Shown here: in pieces, positions 46,816 to 59,062 of the stretch
Layout: every line of letters starts with the position of its first letter
Numbering within the stretch: position 1 is the stretch's first letter
Origin: Edaphochlamys debaryana
Taxonomy: Eukaryota; Chlorophyta; Chlorophyceae; Chlamydomonadales
Direction of reading: 5' to 3'
NCBI GenBank assembly: GCA_016858145.1
Contig: JAEHOE010000117.1
Location: 124,001 to 188,000, forward strand
DNA: 64,000 nt
Notes under the pieces: model-generated
Seen by the model: only the letters and a program-made list of their open reading frames with translations
Told to the model about the DNA's origin: nothing
Databases searched by the model: none
Translations under genes and position numbers: made by a program

Positions 46816-49800
46816 TTAGTCATCGTCAATCAATGCCAGGACGCCTGGGGGCTCCTGCACAGACAATCTACCATCAGAGACTCGCAAGAAAGGGTGGTCC
46901 GCCGGTAATGTCTCCCAACCTCTTGGTGGCCTGAGCGCAGCAAAGGAGTGAAGCGCCCCCCAGAACTCAGCTGACACCAGCACACGTCGTCGGTTCAGCA
47001 CCCCGAGACGGTTCCCATTCTCCCTTGTCGCGTACAGATATCGGCGTCCCTTCTCCATGGCGGCTATGGTGGCTGCAAGACACACCACATCCCAGACCCT
47101 CTGGTCCACACCCTCCGTAGGTCGAGCAAGCCAAAGGTTGAACCGGCGGAGCGGCCAGGTCCACGGCATGCCCTGCTCGCTCGCCCCCTAGACATGCGCA
47201 CATCTCATCAACCAAGCCCTGTGCCAAGTAACACTTCCAAAAGTGGTGCAGCCTGTCACCTCCGTGCATTGCAATCTCACATGGGCACGTGGCCCCCCCT
47301 TCATGTGCTGAAAAGCCAGTAAAACCATTGAGCGCCAAGCGCCAAAAAGCTTCCTTCCACACGTTCTCCCAGCGCAGGGCCCACAGCCTGCGGAAGGTGG
47401 CTCGTAGACCCAAGAGATCCGACTCGTCCCCTGCCCCGCCATTCAAAGCCTCTGCCACAAAATCTAAATGCTTGCCTTTCACATACTCAAACGCGGGCTC
47501 CATCTGCAGGGCCGTGGCCAAACTCACCGACAGCCTAGCCGCTGGCACAAGCGTCTGTCCAATCGGCCAACCTATGCATCCCAAAAGTTCTTTCCATGCC
47601 TCCTCCTCTGGGCAGGCCAAGTCCGGGTTCTCTACCACCTCCGTTGCTGCTTGCACCCACGGTATGGGGATATGGCCCATCAAGCTATCAAGCCTCCCCA
47701 GGAGCGCAGGGCCATTGCGGAGCGCTGCGGGTAGTGCCTCATAACCCCCTCGTCCCCATAGACCAACGATGATGTCTTCTTCCACCCTTCTTGAGCACTC
47801 GCTCCTCGCCATAGGTGGCAGCCTGCCCCCCTGGGCTCCACTAAGCCCCGCTCTTGCTCCCGCCCCTGCCCTAAAGGCCCTCACAAGCTGGCCAACTGTC
47901 CTCAGTTCATTGATACCCATCAGGTCCGCAAACATGCTTTCCAGCCCCCCACGGCCCGCTGCTGCGGGTCTGAGGGCCGGGTTTCCCCATAACGGCGCGC
48001 TGTGAACCCACGGCCCCAGTGCGGGGCTCTTGATGACCTCAACCCGGGGGAGATGGAGCAGTGCCCCCGTTAACATGTTCAGCGTCGGGCAGGGGCTGTT
48101 TGCCGTGGTCCCCAGCACCTTGGTGGCGGCGTTGGGGCCTGCCCGCTGGGCGGTGAAGAGGCAAAGTGGGTGTGCGGCAGGGTGCGTTCGCCGGAGCAGC
48201 TCCATTGCGACCGTTGGCCACACTGGCCTGAAGCGGAGGAGGTTCGGGCAGCTGCCCAGCACGCAGCGCGTCGCCAGAACCGCTTGTCGGGCCCGTACGT
48301 GTTCTACAACTGGGAGGAGGCCGAGGCCGCCGTCTTCCGGGGCGACGCACATTGCCTTGTAGCCTATGCCTGGCAGCCGAGCGTGAGGGTTGCTGGCGTG
48401 TGCCGCCGGCGTCATGCTGCGGTCCACCATGGCTGCAACCGTGCTGCAGAGGCGCTGTAGCTCGGGCGGGGGTGGAAAGGAGAATTCCAGGTGGTACAGG
48501 ACCTTGGAGATTGCGTAGCCAGAGGCCGTCGAAGCTCTTCCAAAGGCTGACAGGTTCATGGACACCAGCTTGGTTAGAGCCGAGTAGACCCCCTCCAAGG
48601 CGATGACCGGCTTGCACAGAGCGGCGGTGTTGGCGATTGTTACCCCCAGGGTCTTGGCCTTCGCGACGATTCGTATTGACGGATCAGGCGGTAGCGGCGC
48701 GGGCGGCAGGCCGGGCGGCGGCTCAGGCGGCAGGCCGGGCGGTGACGGTGGCTCAGGCGGCAGGCCAGGCGGCGGCGCGGGCGGCAGGCCAGGCGGCGGC
48801 GCGGGCGGCAGGCCAGGCGGCGGCGCGGGCGGCAGGCCAGGCGGCGGCGCGGGCGGCAGGCCAGGCGGCGGCGCGGGCGGCAGGCCGGGCGGCGGCGCGG
48901 GCAGTGGGTCTGGTGGTGGGTCCAGCGCCGGTTCGGGCGGCGGGCCGTGCGGCGGCGCGGGCGGTGGGCCGGGCGGTGGCACGGGCGGCGGCGCTTGCGG
49001 CGGGATCATGCCGACGGGGAGCAGCTCCGACTTGCTGGCGTTCAGGCGTTGTCCACTTGCTTGCGCAAAGGTCTCCATGGCTGCAGTGAAGGCGGCGGCT
49101 GTGTTGGGCCGCAAGAACTGCGTGTAGTCGTCTGCGTATTGGGAAGCTCGGAGGACAAGCTGGCGGCCGTTGGGTGAGAGAGCAATCTGGAAGCCCTGCT
49201 TAGCGAGCCAGCTTAGTAAAGCTTGAGCGGCAGCCAGGTAGAGCAGCGGCGCTAGTGGGCAGCCTTGCCGTACCCCTGCTGTTATCTCCAGATGTCCTGA
49301 TACGTCGCCGTTGACTAGGGCTGCGGATCTTGTGCCCTCGTGTAGAAGCCGCACCCACGCCAGGAAGCCATTACCAACCCCCAGCGCCTCCAGGCAGTCA
49401 AACAGGAAGCCCCGGTCCAGCGTGTCGTACGCCTTGTGAAAATCTAGGAAGGCCATGAGTCCCTCCTCACCTGCCACTCTCAGCAGCTCTGGTGTCAGCT
49501 GCATGAGCATGATATGATCAGCAATCCGTCGACCTGACAGGAAGGCGGTCTGCTCGGGGCTGATGATGGCAGCGAAGGCAGATTGCAGGCGGGCTGCCAG
49601 GATAGGACGCGAGCCAGAGTCCGGTAGTCCGTGTCCAGCAGCGTGATGGGCCTATCGTTGGCGGGCTGGGTTGGGTCGCCTGACTTGAAGAAGCACGAGA
49701 TCACACCGTCAAGAAACCCACGGGGCGCTGCGCCTTCCGCCATTGCCGCTGAGAACACGGCTGCTAAGATGCTCGAGAACTGCCCGCTATATGCTTTGTA

Positions 49801-51362
49801 AAGCTCCATGGGAATGCCGTCCGCGCCGGGGGCCTTGCCCTGCGGGGCGGCGGAGATGGCCGCTGCCACCTCCGTCGCAGTCACCGTCGGCTCCCCCATC
49901 TTGGTGACTGACTCCTCGGGGCAGTTGAGCGCTGCCTCCCGAAGCGCCTGGAGCGCCTGTGCACGGGCGGTGTGGTCTACTGGGCTGGGCGTGCTGACGC
50001 GCTGCCAGAAGCGGGCTACGCTGTGCGCCATTTCGCGGGGGGTGGAGGTGAGGGTGCCGTCGGCTTGGCGGAGTGCGCCAATCCGGCGGCAGGCGGCTGG
50101 TGGTCGAAGGAGGCGGGAGAGGAGGGGCGACGGTCGTTCGCCTGCATGGATCCATGTATGGCGGGACTTCCGCGCGGCCCGTGCTGAGGCCCGACATGCT
50201 GCCCTGGCCGCATCGCTCCTTGCCGCGACCGCCTGCGCAGCTGCGGCTTCGTCGCCTGCCTCCACCGCTGCCATGGCAGCTTCAGCTGACTGTGTGGCTG
50301 CCTGTTCTGCTGCGGTAGCGCTGACAGAGCGCTGCTGTGCTATCTGGTTGAGTGCCCGCAGCTCCCTATCGATGCCTGCCTTCATTGCTGGCCACCAGGA
50401 GAGCACCTGACGGCTGTCTGTTGGCATCGATGATCGGTGAAGTCAAGGAAGTGCATTCTGACCCTCGGTAGCCCCTTGCCCGGGGGCTGGGCGGCGGGGG
50501 ATGGGGAGAGTCGTAGCAGCACAAGTCGATGGTCAGCGGGTCTGCCGCACTCGATGCGGCACGATGCCACGTTTGCTGCCAGGTCGGACGAGACATGGAA
50601 GCGGTCCAGACGTGAGGCGCCAGAAGGGTAGAAGAAGGTGAAGCTGCGGACGGTTGGGTGGAGGCTGCGGAAGGCGTCGGTGAGCCCTGGGCAGGCGGCG
50701 TTGAAGACCCCCGCCGTTGCTGCGTCCTCTCGCCGGCTGTTGGGGCCAGAGCTACAGTCGAGTGCTGGGTCCATCACAAAGTTAAAGTCCCCGGCCCACA
50801 CATGCGTCTCCGCGTTGGCTGCGATTGGTGCTAGCTGCTGTTGGATGTAAAGCCGTTGCTGTGTTGGTTGCCCTGACGGCAGGTACGTGCTGAGCAGAGT
50901 GAAGGAGTGGCCACCCCATTGCACTGGCACCTGCACTGCGCGCCCATCCTCAGTCGCTGAGTGTGTGCCCGCGACCTGGAGGGCGCCCGACGTGACCAGT
51001 GCCGAGCGCACCAAGATGGCTGTTCCCCCCGCTGCGCCGCCGTTGTCCCCCAGCTGCGCTGGTCCCCAGAAGGCCAGCCAGCCACTCAGCCGCAAAGTGT
51101 TGCTTATTGCTTGTATTTGCGTCTCCACAGCAGGGACCAGAGCCGCTGTGACTCTGGTCTCTTGGAGGCATACCACGTCTAGCCGTTGCTGTGCCCAGAG
51201 CCTAAGGTACGCCGACAGGCGCGGCTGGTCCAAGGACTCAGTGCCCAAGGTGAGCCCGTGTACATTCAGCGAGCCCACCCGAAGCGGGTCAATGGGCTTG
51301 GTGGCTGGGCGGCGCCGAGCTGTGCGCGCCCGCCACCACGGCATCCGTAAGGCGTTGGTCAT
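46816..51362 (-). pseudogene. L1 ORF2 (endonuclease / reverse transcriptase), frameshifted
   Basis: Endonuclease segment 51362-50420: SLNVHGL, CLQETRV, WAGDFNF, SRLDRFHVS and the final PADHRLVLL are the catalytic blocks. Reverse transcriptase segments 50427-about 49600 and about 49600-47180: FLDFHKAYDTLD (motif A), GVRQGCPLAPLL (B) and YADD (C). A C-terminal CPCEIAMHGGDRLHHFWKC resembles the usual L1 zinc knuckle. The frame changes at about 50425, about 49600 (an extra few bases inside what should read ARVLAARLQ) and about 47175; the last piece ends at 46816. An unusual proline-coding repeat sits after the palm domain (separate entry). Either the copy is dead or the assembly has indels. Confidence 0.88.
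48690..48915 (-). repeat. 24-bp minisatellite coding PPAPPPGL inside L1 reverse transcriptase
   Basis: The unit GGCGGCGCGGGCGGCAGGCC plus AGGC (plus strand) is repeated about five to six times perfectly, with degenerate units on both sides (to about 49000). On the coding strand each unit gives PPAPPPGL. It lies between KSELLPVG and AKTLGVTI, directly after the palm domain, and keeps the frame. Confidence 0.93.
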
Positions 51363-51367
51363 GTTGT

Positions 51368-52776
51368 TTACTGGTCCTCGACGGGGGCATTCGGCGGCGC
51401 CAGGGCTGCGGGGCTGCCGCTGCCGCTGCCACTGTCGCCCGCCTGGCCCTCCCCGCCACTCTCTGAGCCGTGCTCCATGCCCGCCGCCCCGTCCTCGCGG
51501 AGCTCCCCCTCCTCCTCCGACCCCTCGTCCATTGCGAGGGCCGCCACCGCTTCAGCGGCCCCCCGTCCCGGCTTGGCCACCTGCCTCTTGGGCGGCCGCC
51601 CCTCGGGCGTGCCAGCCGCCGACGTGGGCCGCCCCCTGGCGCCCCCCACGCGCTGCGGCAGGGGGCTTGCCTGCCGGTCGGTCTCCGTCGCCTTTCCCTG
51701 CGCACCCTGGCTCGTGCCGCTGGTCCCAGCGGGGGCGGGGGCAGCGTTGGCCGTCAGGGCCCCCACCGCCTTCCGCTCGCGCTCGCGCTGCAGCTCCGCC
51801 TGCTCCATGGCCTTCCGCTGCTCGGCGGCCTTGTGCGCCTGCTTCGCCTTGGCGTCGGCCTCCTCCTTCGCCGCCTGGGCTGCGGCCTCTACCGCCGCGG
51901 CTTTCCGCTTCGCCTCCGCCTCCGCCTGGCTAGCCTCCGCTGCCTTCCGCTGCTGCTCCACTGCAGCCGCCTTGCGCTGCCGCTCCTCCTCCTCCGCCTT
52001 GCGCTGTTGCTCTGCTGCGGCCGCCTTGCGCTGCTGCTCTTCCGCCGCCGCCTTGCGCTGCTGCTCCGCTGCCGCTTTCACAGCCTCGGCGGCCGCGGCC
52101 TTGGCCCTGGCCACCGCCTCCTCGGCCTCCTTCACCCGGGTGGCCGCCGCCTCCTTGTGGCGGCCGTACGCCTCGTCGTCGAAGATGGATGCCAACAGGC
52201 TGAAGGCAACCTCCTCCCCGTCCATCACCTCCAGCAGCTGGGGGGTGCCGGGCTTGCCGTCCCGCAGGGCCCCCGGCAGCAGCGTGTCCGCCGGGACCGT
52301 CACCAGCATGCGGTCCAGCACCGGCGCCTGGGAGTTGTACTTGAAGTAACGCTGGCAGTTCGAGACGTCGGCCACCCCCAGAGCGTTGCAGACCAGGGCG
52401 TAGTGAAACTCCATGCTGAGCTCTGCTGGCAGTCCGCTGACGTCTACCCAGATGGGCTGCGGCTTGAGTGGCCTGTTGCTCACTCTGACCAGCCATGCGG
52501 ACTCCTTAAAGCCCGGGGCCGCGGGAACGAGCAAGCAGCTCCGCTCATCCAGCCGCTCCTTCAGTTTCTCCACCCGATCGCAGCTCATCATGTAGTCGAG
52601 GGTTACGCGTACCCTTGGCAGTCTCCCATTGGGGCCGCCAAAGCCCGCGCCGTCCAGTTTCACTCCGCTGGCTCTCCAGGTCCTGTGGTTCGCCGTTCTC
52701 CGGCATTATCTCTCGGGGGAGGCGAGGGGGTGGGGCAGCCTGTCGACGGAGGCTCTGACATGGTCAGCCGGGGCAT
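51368..52776 (-). pseudogene. L1 ORF1 (coiled-coil RNA-binding-type protein), frameshifted near its start
   Basis: The main open part runs from about 52705 to the stop at 51370-51368, five bases before the ORF2 start. It holds an N-terminal globular part (VRVTLDYMMSCDRVEKLKER, WVDVSGLPAEL), then about 130 residues of Ala/Lys/Glu/Gln coiled coil (repeats of AAAEQQRKA) and an acidic Gly/Ser tail. A better ATG at 52776 opens MPRLTMSEPPSTGCPT but meets a stop near 52665 in another frame, so one frame break is inferred there. The role in binding element RNA is assumed from its place. Confidence 0.75.
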
Positions 52777-52800
52777 GCCTTTGAGGTGGCGTGGGAAAGC

Positions 52801-53263
52801 CGTACCACCCGAAGCCGACTAGCAGGGGTGCGGCGGGGGCTGCCGGCTGCGTGCCGCTGCGGTACGACATGCATGGCAAGTGTGCCCGTGTGCTGCACCT
52901 GCACACGGCTGGAACATTCCCTTCGTGCGCTACCGTGCTTCCATCGCCGCCCTGTGTCGCCATGCCCCAATGACCGCGCGCGAAACCAAACCATTTGACG
53001 TCTCCGGCACTATCAGCCCCTATCGCCTGCGACAGCCCATCACGCCCGTGGCCCTGGTCCTACAGCCAGAGGAGCAGCTAGTGGTGGGCATAATCCACGA
53101 GGAGGGCGTCTCCACGTTGCAGAGCCGGCCATCGACGCTGGTGCGCCCAAACCAGTGCCTGCCCGTTAAGGGCTGCTTTTGCAAGACGGACACGCTGCAC
53201 GACGACTGAGCAGGGCGTTCTAGTCCCTCGGAGCACTGGGCGGAGAACCGAAGCTCTGCGGAG
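52801..53263. other. Spacer upstream of the DHHC gene, with a possible 79-codon upstream ORF
   Basis: A plus-strand ATG at 52970 opens 79 codons ending at 53209, 54 bp before the DHHC start codon. The product has no recognised domain. It could be an upstream ORF in the DHHC 5' UTR, or chance. Part of this spacer may be the 5' UTR of the L1 element on the other strand. Confidence 0.35.
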
Positions 53264-56200
53264 ATGGACCCCGAGCAAGCGCAGGCTGCTGCGCCAGCAA
53301 AGAAGCGACAGCGTGTATATGAGAGCTGGCAGGGCAATGAGGTGAGCGATGCCCACGAAGGGTGTGCGCTGGCCCTTTGACCGGGCGATGCCGATAATTC
53401 CTCGCTTCCGGCGTCGTTGTCCTTCGCGGCCAGCTTGGAGGTGTTGGCCATGGCCATAGTGCTGCGTCTAGCGAAGGCTGCGCTTCCTAGGGTCTGGATC
53501 ATGGCACATCGGCGCGCGGGCGAGCGACAATTTAGCGCAGCGCTGCGCGTGTGCCCCAGCACACCGGGCCTCACTAGCACCTGTGTGCCGCTCAGCTAGC
53601 CCCTTGCACACGCCCGGGGCTTGTGCCACACACGCAGCGTGCTGCGGCGCATCAATGTTTCCGCTCTCATCTCCTAGCCGCTAGGAGCCACACTTAGGGC
53701 GTTGGGCTGGCTCTTCATGGATTATTGCAAGAGGAATGCTGGGCGGCTTCCACGCCTGGCTTTTGTCGGGGCTGGCCGGTCCTCGGCGCGCCGCTCGTCG
53801 GACCACCACTCTTTCGGCGCTTCCGAGCACACGCTGGCCTCCTCACCCCTCCCGCCCCCCCGGGATCCCCCCGACCTCCCATCCCCCTCCAGCGCTTCTT
53901 CTGCTGGGGCTACCTGGTAGCAGGGCCGAACTGGAAGGCCAGCATCGGCACGGCGCTGCTCATCTCGGCGCCGGCGGGCGTGTACCTCGGCCTCGTGGCG
54001 CCGTACATGGGCATGCACGTGCACGTGATCATCCTGGTCATCAGGTACGGACGCTCAGTCACGCGCACACGTGGAGGGTCGGGGCCGCACTCTGCCTGCG
54101 CCACAGAGCCCCCTGCCTCAAAGGCGCTGTGGGGGTCGTGGTTGTGCCGCCGCAAGGGTGTGGCACAACCCACCTTCGTCTTCGAGCGGCTCTCTGGAGT
54201 GGCCGGACGGGTTGTAGGGGCGGGGGCTTCAGGGGCATGCAGGGGGTGCCAGCAGGGGCGTGCGGGCCGTGCTGTGCCCCCCACGCGATGGACCGGATGG
54301 GTCTCCTGGTTGGGCGCAAGGAGGCGGGGCCTGGAGGCAGGGGGCCTGGAGGCAGGGGGTCTGGCGGAGCAGGGGCATTGGCCCGAAGGCCAGGGAGGGT
54401 GCGGGCGTGGGTGCGGGCGTAGGTGGGAAAGAGAGGCCTCCGCTGTGAGCCCCGCCTGGGCCTGGGCCTGGGCCTGGGCCTGGGCCTGGCCACAGCCCCG
54501 CTGGGCTCTGCTGGGCGCAGGCGCGGGCCGGCCCGCAATGCTCCCCCCACCCGCCCCAGGGGCCGGGCGCCACGGCTCCAGTGTTCGTGCCGAGGCTTCC
54601 GCGGTCGGGCCGCTCGGGGGACCCGGCCCTCCCCAGCCGCAACCACTGCCGGCGCGGGGAGAAGCCTCACGCCGTGCCCTCCTCCCTTGCCCCCCCCTCC
54701 CCTCCCTCCCCCCCTCCCCCCCGCAGCTGCATCCTGCCCGTTCTGGCCGTGTGGTTCCTGATGCTCACGGCCTGCAGGGACCCGGGTGTCATACCCCGCC
54801 AGGAGCCGGACCAGGAGTACCTAAGCGGCCAGAAGCCCAGGTGCGTGGTGGTGGGGGGCAAGTGGGGGGGGGGTCGGGGGATAGGGGGCACGGGGGCGCG
54901 GTGACTAGCCGGTGGTGTAAGCGTGTGGGGGCGGAGGGCCGGGGGCACGGGCGCGGGGAGGGGGGAGTTGGGAGGTTTTGGGGAGCGCGGGGGGGAGAGG
55001 GCGGAGGTAAGAGGAGAGGAGGCAGGGGAGCGAGCTCGTTTGTTGCCTCGGTTGCCTCGGTTGGGCTTTTCTGCGGGGAGCGACGGCAGCGAGCCTCAGG
55101 CGTTTGAGACGAGGTCGAGTGCCCCTGCTCCTGTCAGGCGCACACTCGGGCTCACCCACCACGCGCCCCCGTCCCCGTCCCCACACCCATGTCCCTCCCC
55201 ACCCGCATCCCTGCCCCCCCAAGCCTCCCCCTCCCCCCTCTCCCCCTGTCAGGACCAAGGAGGTGTACGTGAACAACCAGCGCGTGGTGATCCGCTACAA
55301 CGACACGTGCCACTTCTACCAGCCCCCCCGAGCGCACCACTGCTCCGTCAACGACAACTGCATAGAGCGCTTCGACCACCACTGCCCCTGGGTGGGCACC
55401 ACCATCGGCCTGGTGAGGGGGGAGCGGAGGGGGAGGGGGAGGGGGCACGTGTGTGGGGGGGTAAGTGCGGGGGGTGCCTGGAAGGGGGGGGGTTGTCTTG
55501 CGAGGGGCGGGGGGGGGGGTCGTGGTGGGGGCTGCCTGGAAAGGGGAGGGGGGATTTGTCATGCGAGGGGTGGGGGGGTAGGAACAGGCAGGGGGGCAGC
55601 GGGAGCGGGGATGTATTGGAGGCGGAAGGGAGGGGCTGGGGAGCGGGCCGTGCGCGATGGGGGGGGCAGGGACAGGGAGGGGCTGGGCCTGCCGGTGGCG
55701 TGGCGCCTGCCTCACTACTTCGGGGTCTCGCCGGGCTTTCTCCTTGCTCGCGGTTTTCTCGTTGCCAAGTACACCCACCCACCCCCACCCCCAGCGCAAC
55801 TACCGCACCTTCCTGCTCTTCGTCTACACCAGCACCGTGCTGTGCCTGTACGTGTTCGGCGTGTGCGTGGCCATGCTGTTCGTCAAGCACGACCAGCTGG
55901 TGGACGAGGCGCAGGAGGCGGGGCAGAGCGGGGACGGGCTGTGGGGCAAGGCGCTGGGCAAGGTGAGCTGCGCGGGGCTGGGGGCGGGGAGGGGTAGCGG
56001 TGGGGGTGGGAGAGGGGGAGGGGAGGGGGAGGGGAGGGGGTGGGAGTGGTGGTGGAGGGATGGATGGGGAGGGGGTGGCGTACGGAGCTTGGTCTGCGGG
56101 CGGTTGGGGGCGGGCGTCCGTCCCTGTTTCTCCACGAGCAGTGCTTCTCCCAAGCTCTGCCCTCGTGAAGCATGTGCCCCTCCCCCCTTACACCTTCCTC

Positions 56201-58006
56201 GCCCCCCCTCCTCACCCACATCAACCCCACCAGTGCGCCCCCGCCCTTGCGCTCATGGGCTACACGTTCCTGTTCTTCTGGTTTGTGGGGGGGCTGAGCG
56301 TGTTCCACGCCTACCTGGTGGGGACCAACCAGACCACATACGAGAACTTCAGGTGGGGATGCGGGGGAGGGGGGGGGAAACGGGGAGGGGATGGCGAGAG
56401 GGGACGGGGAGGGGGAGGGAGTGGGGTGCACTGAGGGGTGAGCGGAGGAGGCAGAGGAGGGGCGAAGGGGCTGCCAGCTCCCATCCGACCGACCTCAACC
56501 ACCAACTGACGTACCCGTCAACCGTCAACCGCAGGTACAACCACGACAACCGCCCCAACCCCTACTCCCGGGGCATCTGGCGCAACTGCGCCGAGGTGTG
56601 GTGCTCGCGGGTGCCCGCCAGCAAGGTGCCCTTCAGGTGTGTGCGGGGCGCGCGGGGGTGGGGGGCGGGGGGCGGGGGGGGTTCTTTTTGGGGGGCAAGG
56701 CGAAAGCGAAAGCCTGTTGGAAGAAGCACCCAGTACGGATGGAACGAATGGTCCCGGTAGCCGAAAGACCAGACCGACCTGGCGTCGGCATCGCTGCTGA
56801 GCTACGGCGCAAGCGCCGTGGCGCGCAAGCCCATGGCTGCGCACCCCCCTTCAGCCTCTCTGCCGCTGCCCCACCTACCCCTGCGCTCCTTCCCAACCGC
56901 CCCCCACCCCCCACCGCCCTTGCAGGGCCTATGTGGACGACTTCAAGCCCCCCACAGGCCAGCCCTACTCGCCCTACCTCAACGGGGGGAGCTTCGGGGC
57001 GGCCGGCGGCAACGGCGAGGGCGTGGGGGAGCAGGGCCCGGGCAACGGCGACGGCGACGGTGATCTCAACTTGCATGGCGATCTCGGGAACCACGATCTG
57101 GCTGGGTTGCCGCCGCCTGGCGGCGCCGCCGGGCCCATGGGTCACATGGCGGGCCACGGCGGCAGCCCCATGGCACGTGGCCACCCGCAGGATCCGTACG
57201 GCGGTGGCGCGTACGGCATGGGCGGCGGCGGGGGGCCGATGGGATCGGGGTACGGCGCCGGGCAGCAGGGCTTGGGCGCCGGCGACATGGGCATGGGCGG
57301 CGGCGGTGGGTACGACCCGGCGGGCCTGCAGCAGGCCCGATCGTACCATCAGTCACCGCATCAGCAGATCCAGATGCAGCAGATGCAGATGGCGCACGTG
57401 GGCGGCAGCGGCCTCATGGGCGGCGGCGGCGGGTCCATGGGCCACTCCCAGCACGCCGCCGCCCAGTTCTCGCCCCACGCGCCCGGCGGCGCCGCCGGGC
57501 AACTGCCGTACGGCGGCGGCGGCGGTCAGCAGGTGCCGTACGGCCTGGGGCAGGGCCCCAGCGGCGCCTCGGGGCACCGCTTGCCTGGGGCGCATAGCAC
57601 CTCGTACAGCGATGCAGGAGGGGGCTGGGGCACAGGCTCTGGGCCTCGCGGGGAGCCCCCGGCCCACACCAAGGCCCCGCCCTTCAGCAGTCAGATCCCG
57701 GGGAGCCCCGCATCGGGCGCCGTGGGCGCATTTGCGGGCGGTTCCGGCCGCCACCAGGCGCCGTACGGGTACGACAACGCACAGCACCCGCATCCGCAGC
57801 AGCAGTACGCCGATCCGCAGCAGTACGGGGACCCGCAGTACGCCGGGGATCAGTACGACGACGATGACGGCATGGACGACCACTTTGACGACGAGGACGG
57901 TACGGACGATCCGGAGGAGTACGGGCAGGACCCGGGGGCGGCCCACGTGGGGGGCCATGGGGTGGTCTCACCCGAGCAGGTCCGCCCGGCCCTCCAGGCG
58001 CGCTAA
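53264..58006 (+). CDS. DHHC-type protein S-acyltransferase with atypical zinc-ligand set
   Basis: Eight exons join in phase: 53264-53341, 53893-54044, 54727-54840, 55253-55412, 55795-55962, 56234-56352, 56535-56636 and 56926-58006, giving 657 aa. It follows the plant PAT plan: N-terminal RVYESWQGNERFFCWGYL, two membrane segments, the DHHC domain (134-170), two more membrane segments (TFLLFVYTSTVLCLYVFGVCVAMLF; ALALMGYTFLFFWFVGGLSVF), then YNHDNRPNPYSRGIWRNCAEVW. The catalytic DHHC is residues 156-159. Three positions that are Cys in most relatives are Asn131, Asn148 and Thr165 (read from AAC, AAC and ACC codons). The C-terminal 325 residues are Gly/Gln/Pro/His-rich, ending in an acidic stretch (YDDDDGMDDHFDDEDGTDD). 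It should sit in an endomembrane and transfer palmitate to cytosolic Cys residues. Confidence 0.9.
54454..54490. repeat. (GGGCCT)n microsatellite in DHHC intron 2
   Basis: About six tandem copies of a six-base GGGCCT unit lie in the intron between DHHC exons 2 and 3. Confidence 0.9.
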
Positions 58007-59062
58007 GCTGACCCACGCAGCCCGTCGTGTTTGCACTGTTTCTCATACCAGACCTGGTCCCGTTATAGAGATTGGTGCCCGTGCGAATGCGGAGCGGGGC
58101 GTTCCTTGGGTGGATGGGGTGGCTGAGGCAGGCAAGAGCTTGTTTGGGGAGAGCGGGGGCGCATGCGGGGTGGGGGGTGCTATGGCTCGGGGGCAGGCGA
58201 GAAAGTGAGGACACGTGTCCGCAGGTGGGATGGGTAAGCTGGGAGCATTATGATGGTTGTGGAGGGGAGGCATGATTGATGGCCAACGGTTGTACTGACA
58301 AGTTGTATAGATCAGGGGACACCTGGTCAATCGCAGGGGCTGGAAATGAGTGGCATGTGTTGGGCCGAGTTGGGAGCAGTTGCTGGGGGATGGGTGACAC
58401 GGCTACTCGGCAGCTTGACAAGAGGGTGGCTGGAGGATGTTTGGGCGCTGATATGCAAGGGGAGTGGCCCAGGCAAGGTAGGCAAAAGGCGCGTGCGCGG
58501 TGTAACAGTGCTGGTGGCAGGCTGTGGTGCAGCGTTTGCTGTGAAGGCCGAGCGTGGGGCTGGGATGCATTGGCAAAGGAGAAAGGGGAGCGTTAGCGCC
58601 TTGGAACCAAGGATTGCTGGGAAGCAGGTCGATGGGATGAAGTCTCTTTTGACTGCGCTCACAAATATTCGTCCAACGTCGAGGGCTTGCAAAGCATGCG
58701 ATTGTGCGAGGAATGCCACACAGCGGCGGAGGGCCTGGGCGGTCGCGGAGGGCGGTCGTGGTGCCGGCAGGCCTTCAGCGCCGAGCCGCTCCCAGTCTTG
58801 CCAGCGGCGGCTCTTCGCCAACCCGCAGGTCACCCACTTTGCCCATTGCGCTTGTTCCATGCGCCCCACCGAAGCTTACGCCCCTCGAGCCCCCGCGAAG
58901 CCTGCGAGAGTCGCTCGCGTCGTGTCTGACCGCGGAGTATGCAGTTCACGCGTGAGCCGTACGGCGGAGTACGACATGTACGGCATCTGAGGAAGAGTAT
59001 ATTGACCTGTACACCGACATTTTTGGCAACTATGGATGCGCCTTTGACCACAGGTCTCGGGA
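58007..59062. other. Intergenic downstream of the DHHC gene
   Basis: Presumed DHHC 3' UTR to about 58520, then spacer. A cluster of GTAC strings (CCGTACGG, GAGTACGACATGTACGG) lies at 58958-58985 just before the inverted repeat. No gene is supported. Confidence 0.5.
58501..58505 (+). terminator. Candidate TGTAA poly(A) signal of the DHHC gene
   Basis: TGTAA is the volvocine polyadenylation signal. This copy lies 495 bp after the stop codon, a normal 3' UTR length for such algae. Assigned by position only. Confidence 0.45.

Larger units (their letters stand above)
46640..52800 (-). mobile_element. L1-type non-LTR retrotransposon, decayed copy
   Basis: Read on the minus strand the order is ORF1 (about 52776-51368), ORF2 endonuclease, reverse transcriptase and a C-terminal zinc-knuckle region (51362-46816), then a 3' UTR ending in GTAACCATCGCAT near 46640. 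The apurinic-type endonuclease plus YADD reverse transcriptase and the CCHC-like tail identify the L1 group of LINEs. Reading-frame breaks occur in both ORFs, so this copy cannot make full proteins without correction. The 5' limit is uncertain; no target-site duplication could be assigned. It lies between the kinase and DHHC genes. Confidence 0.88.

Noticed and set aside
48603..49127. Gly-rich cell-wall-type protein on the plus strand
   Set aside because: It is the antisense of the proline-coding minisatellite inside the L1 reverse transcriptase.
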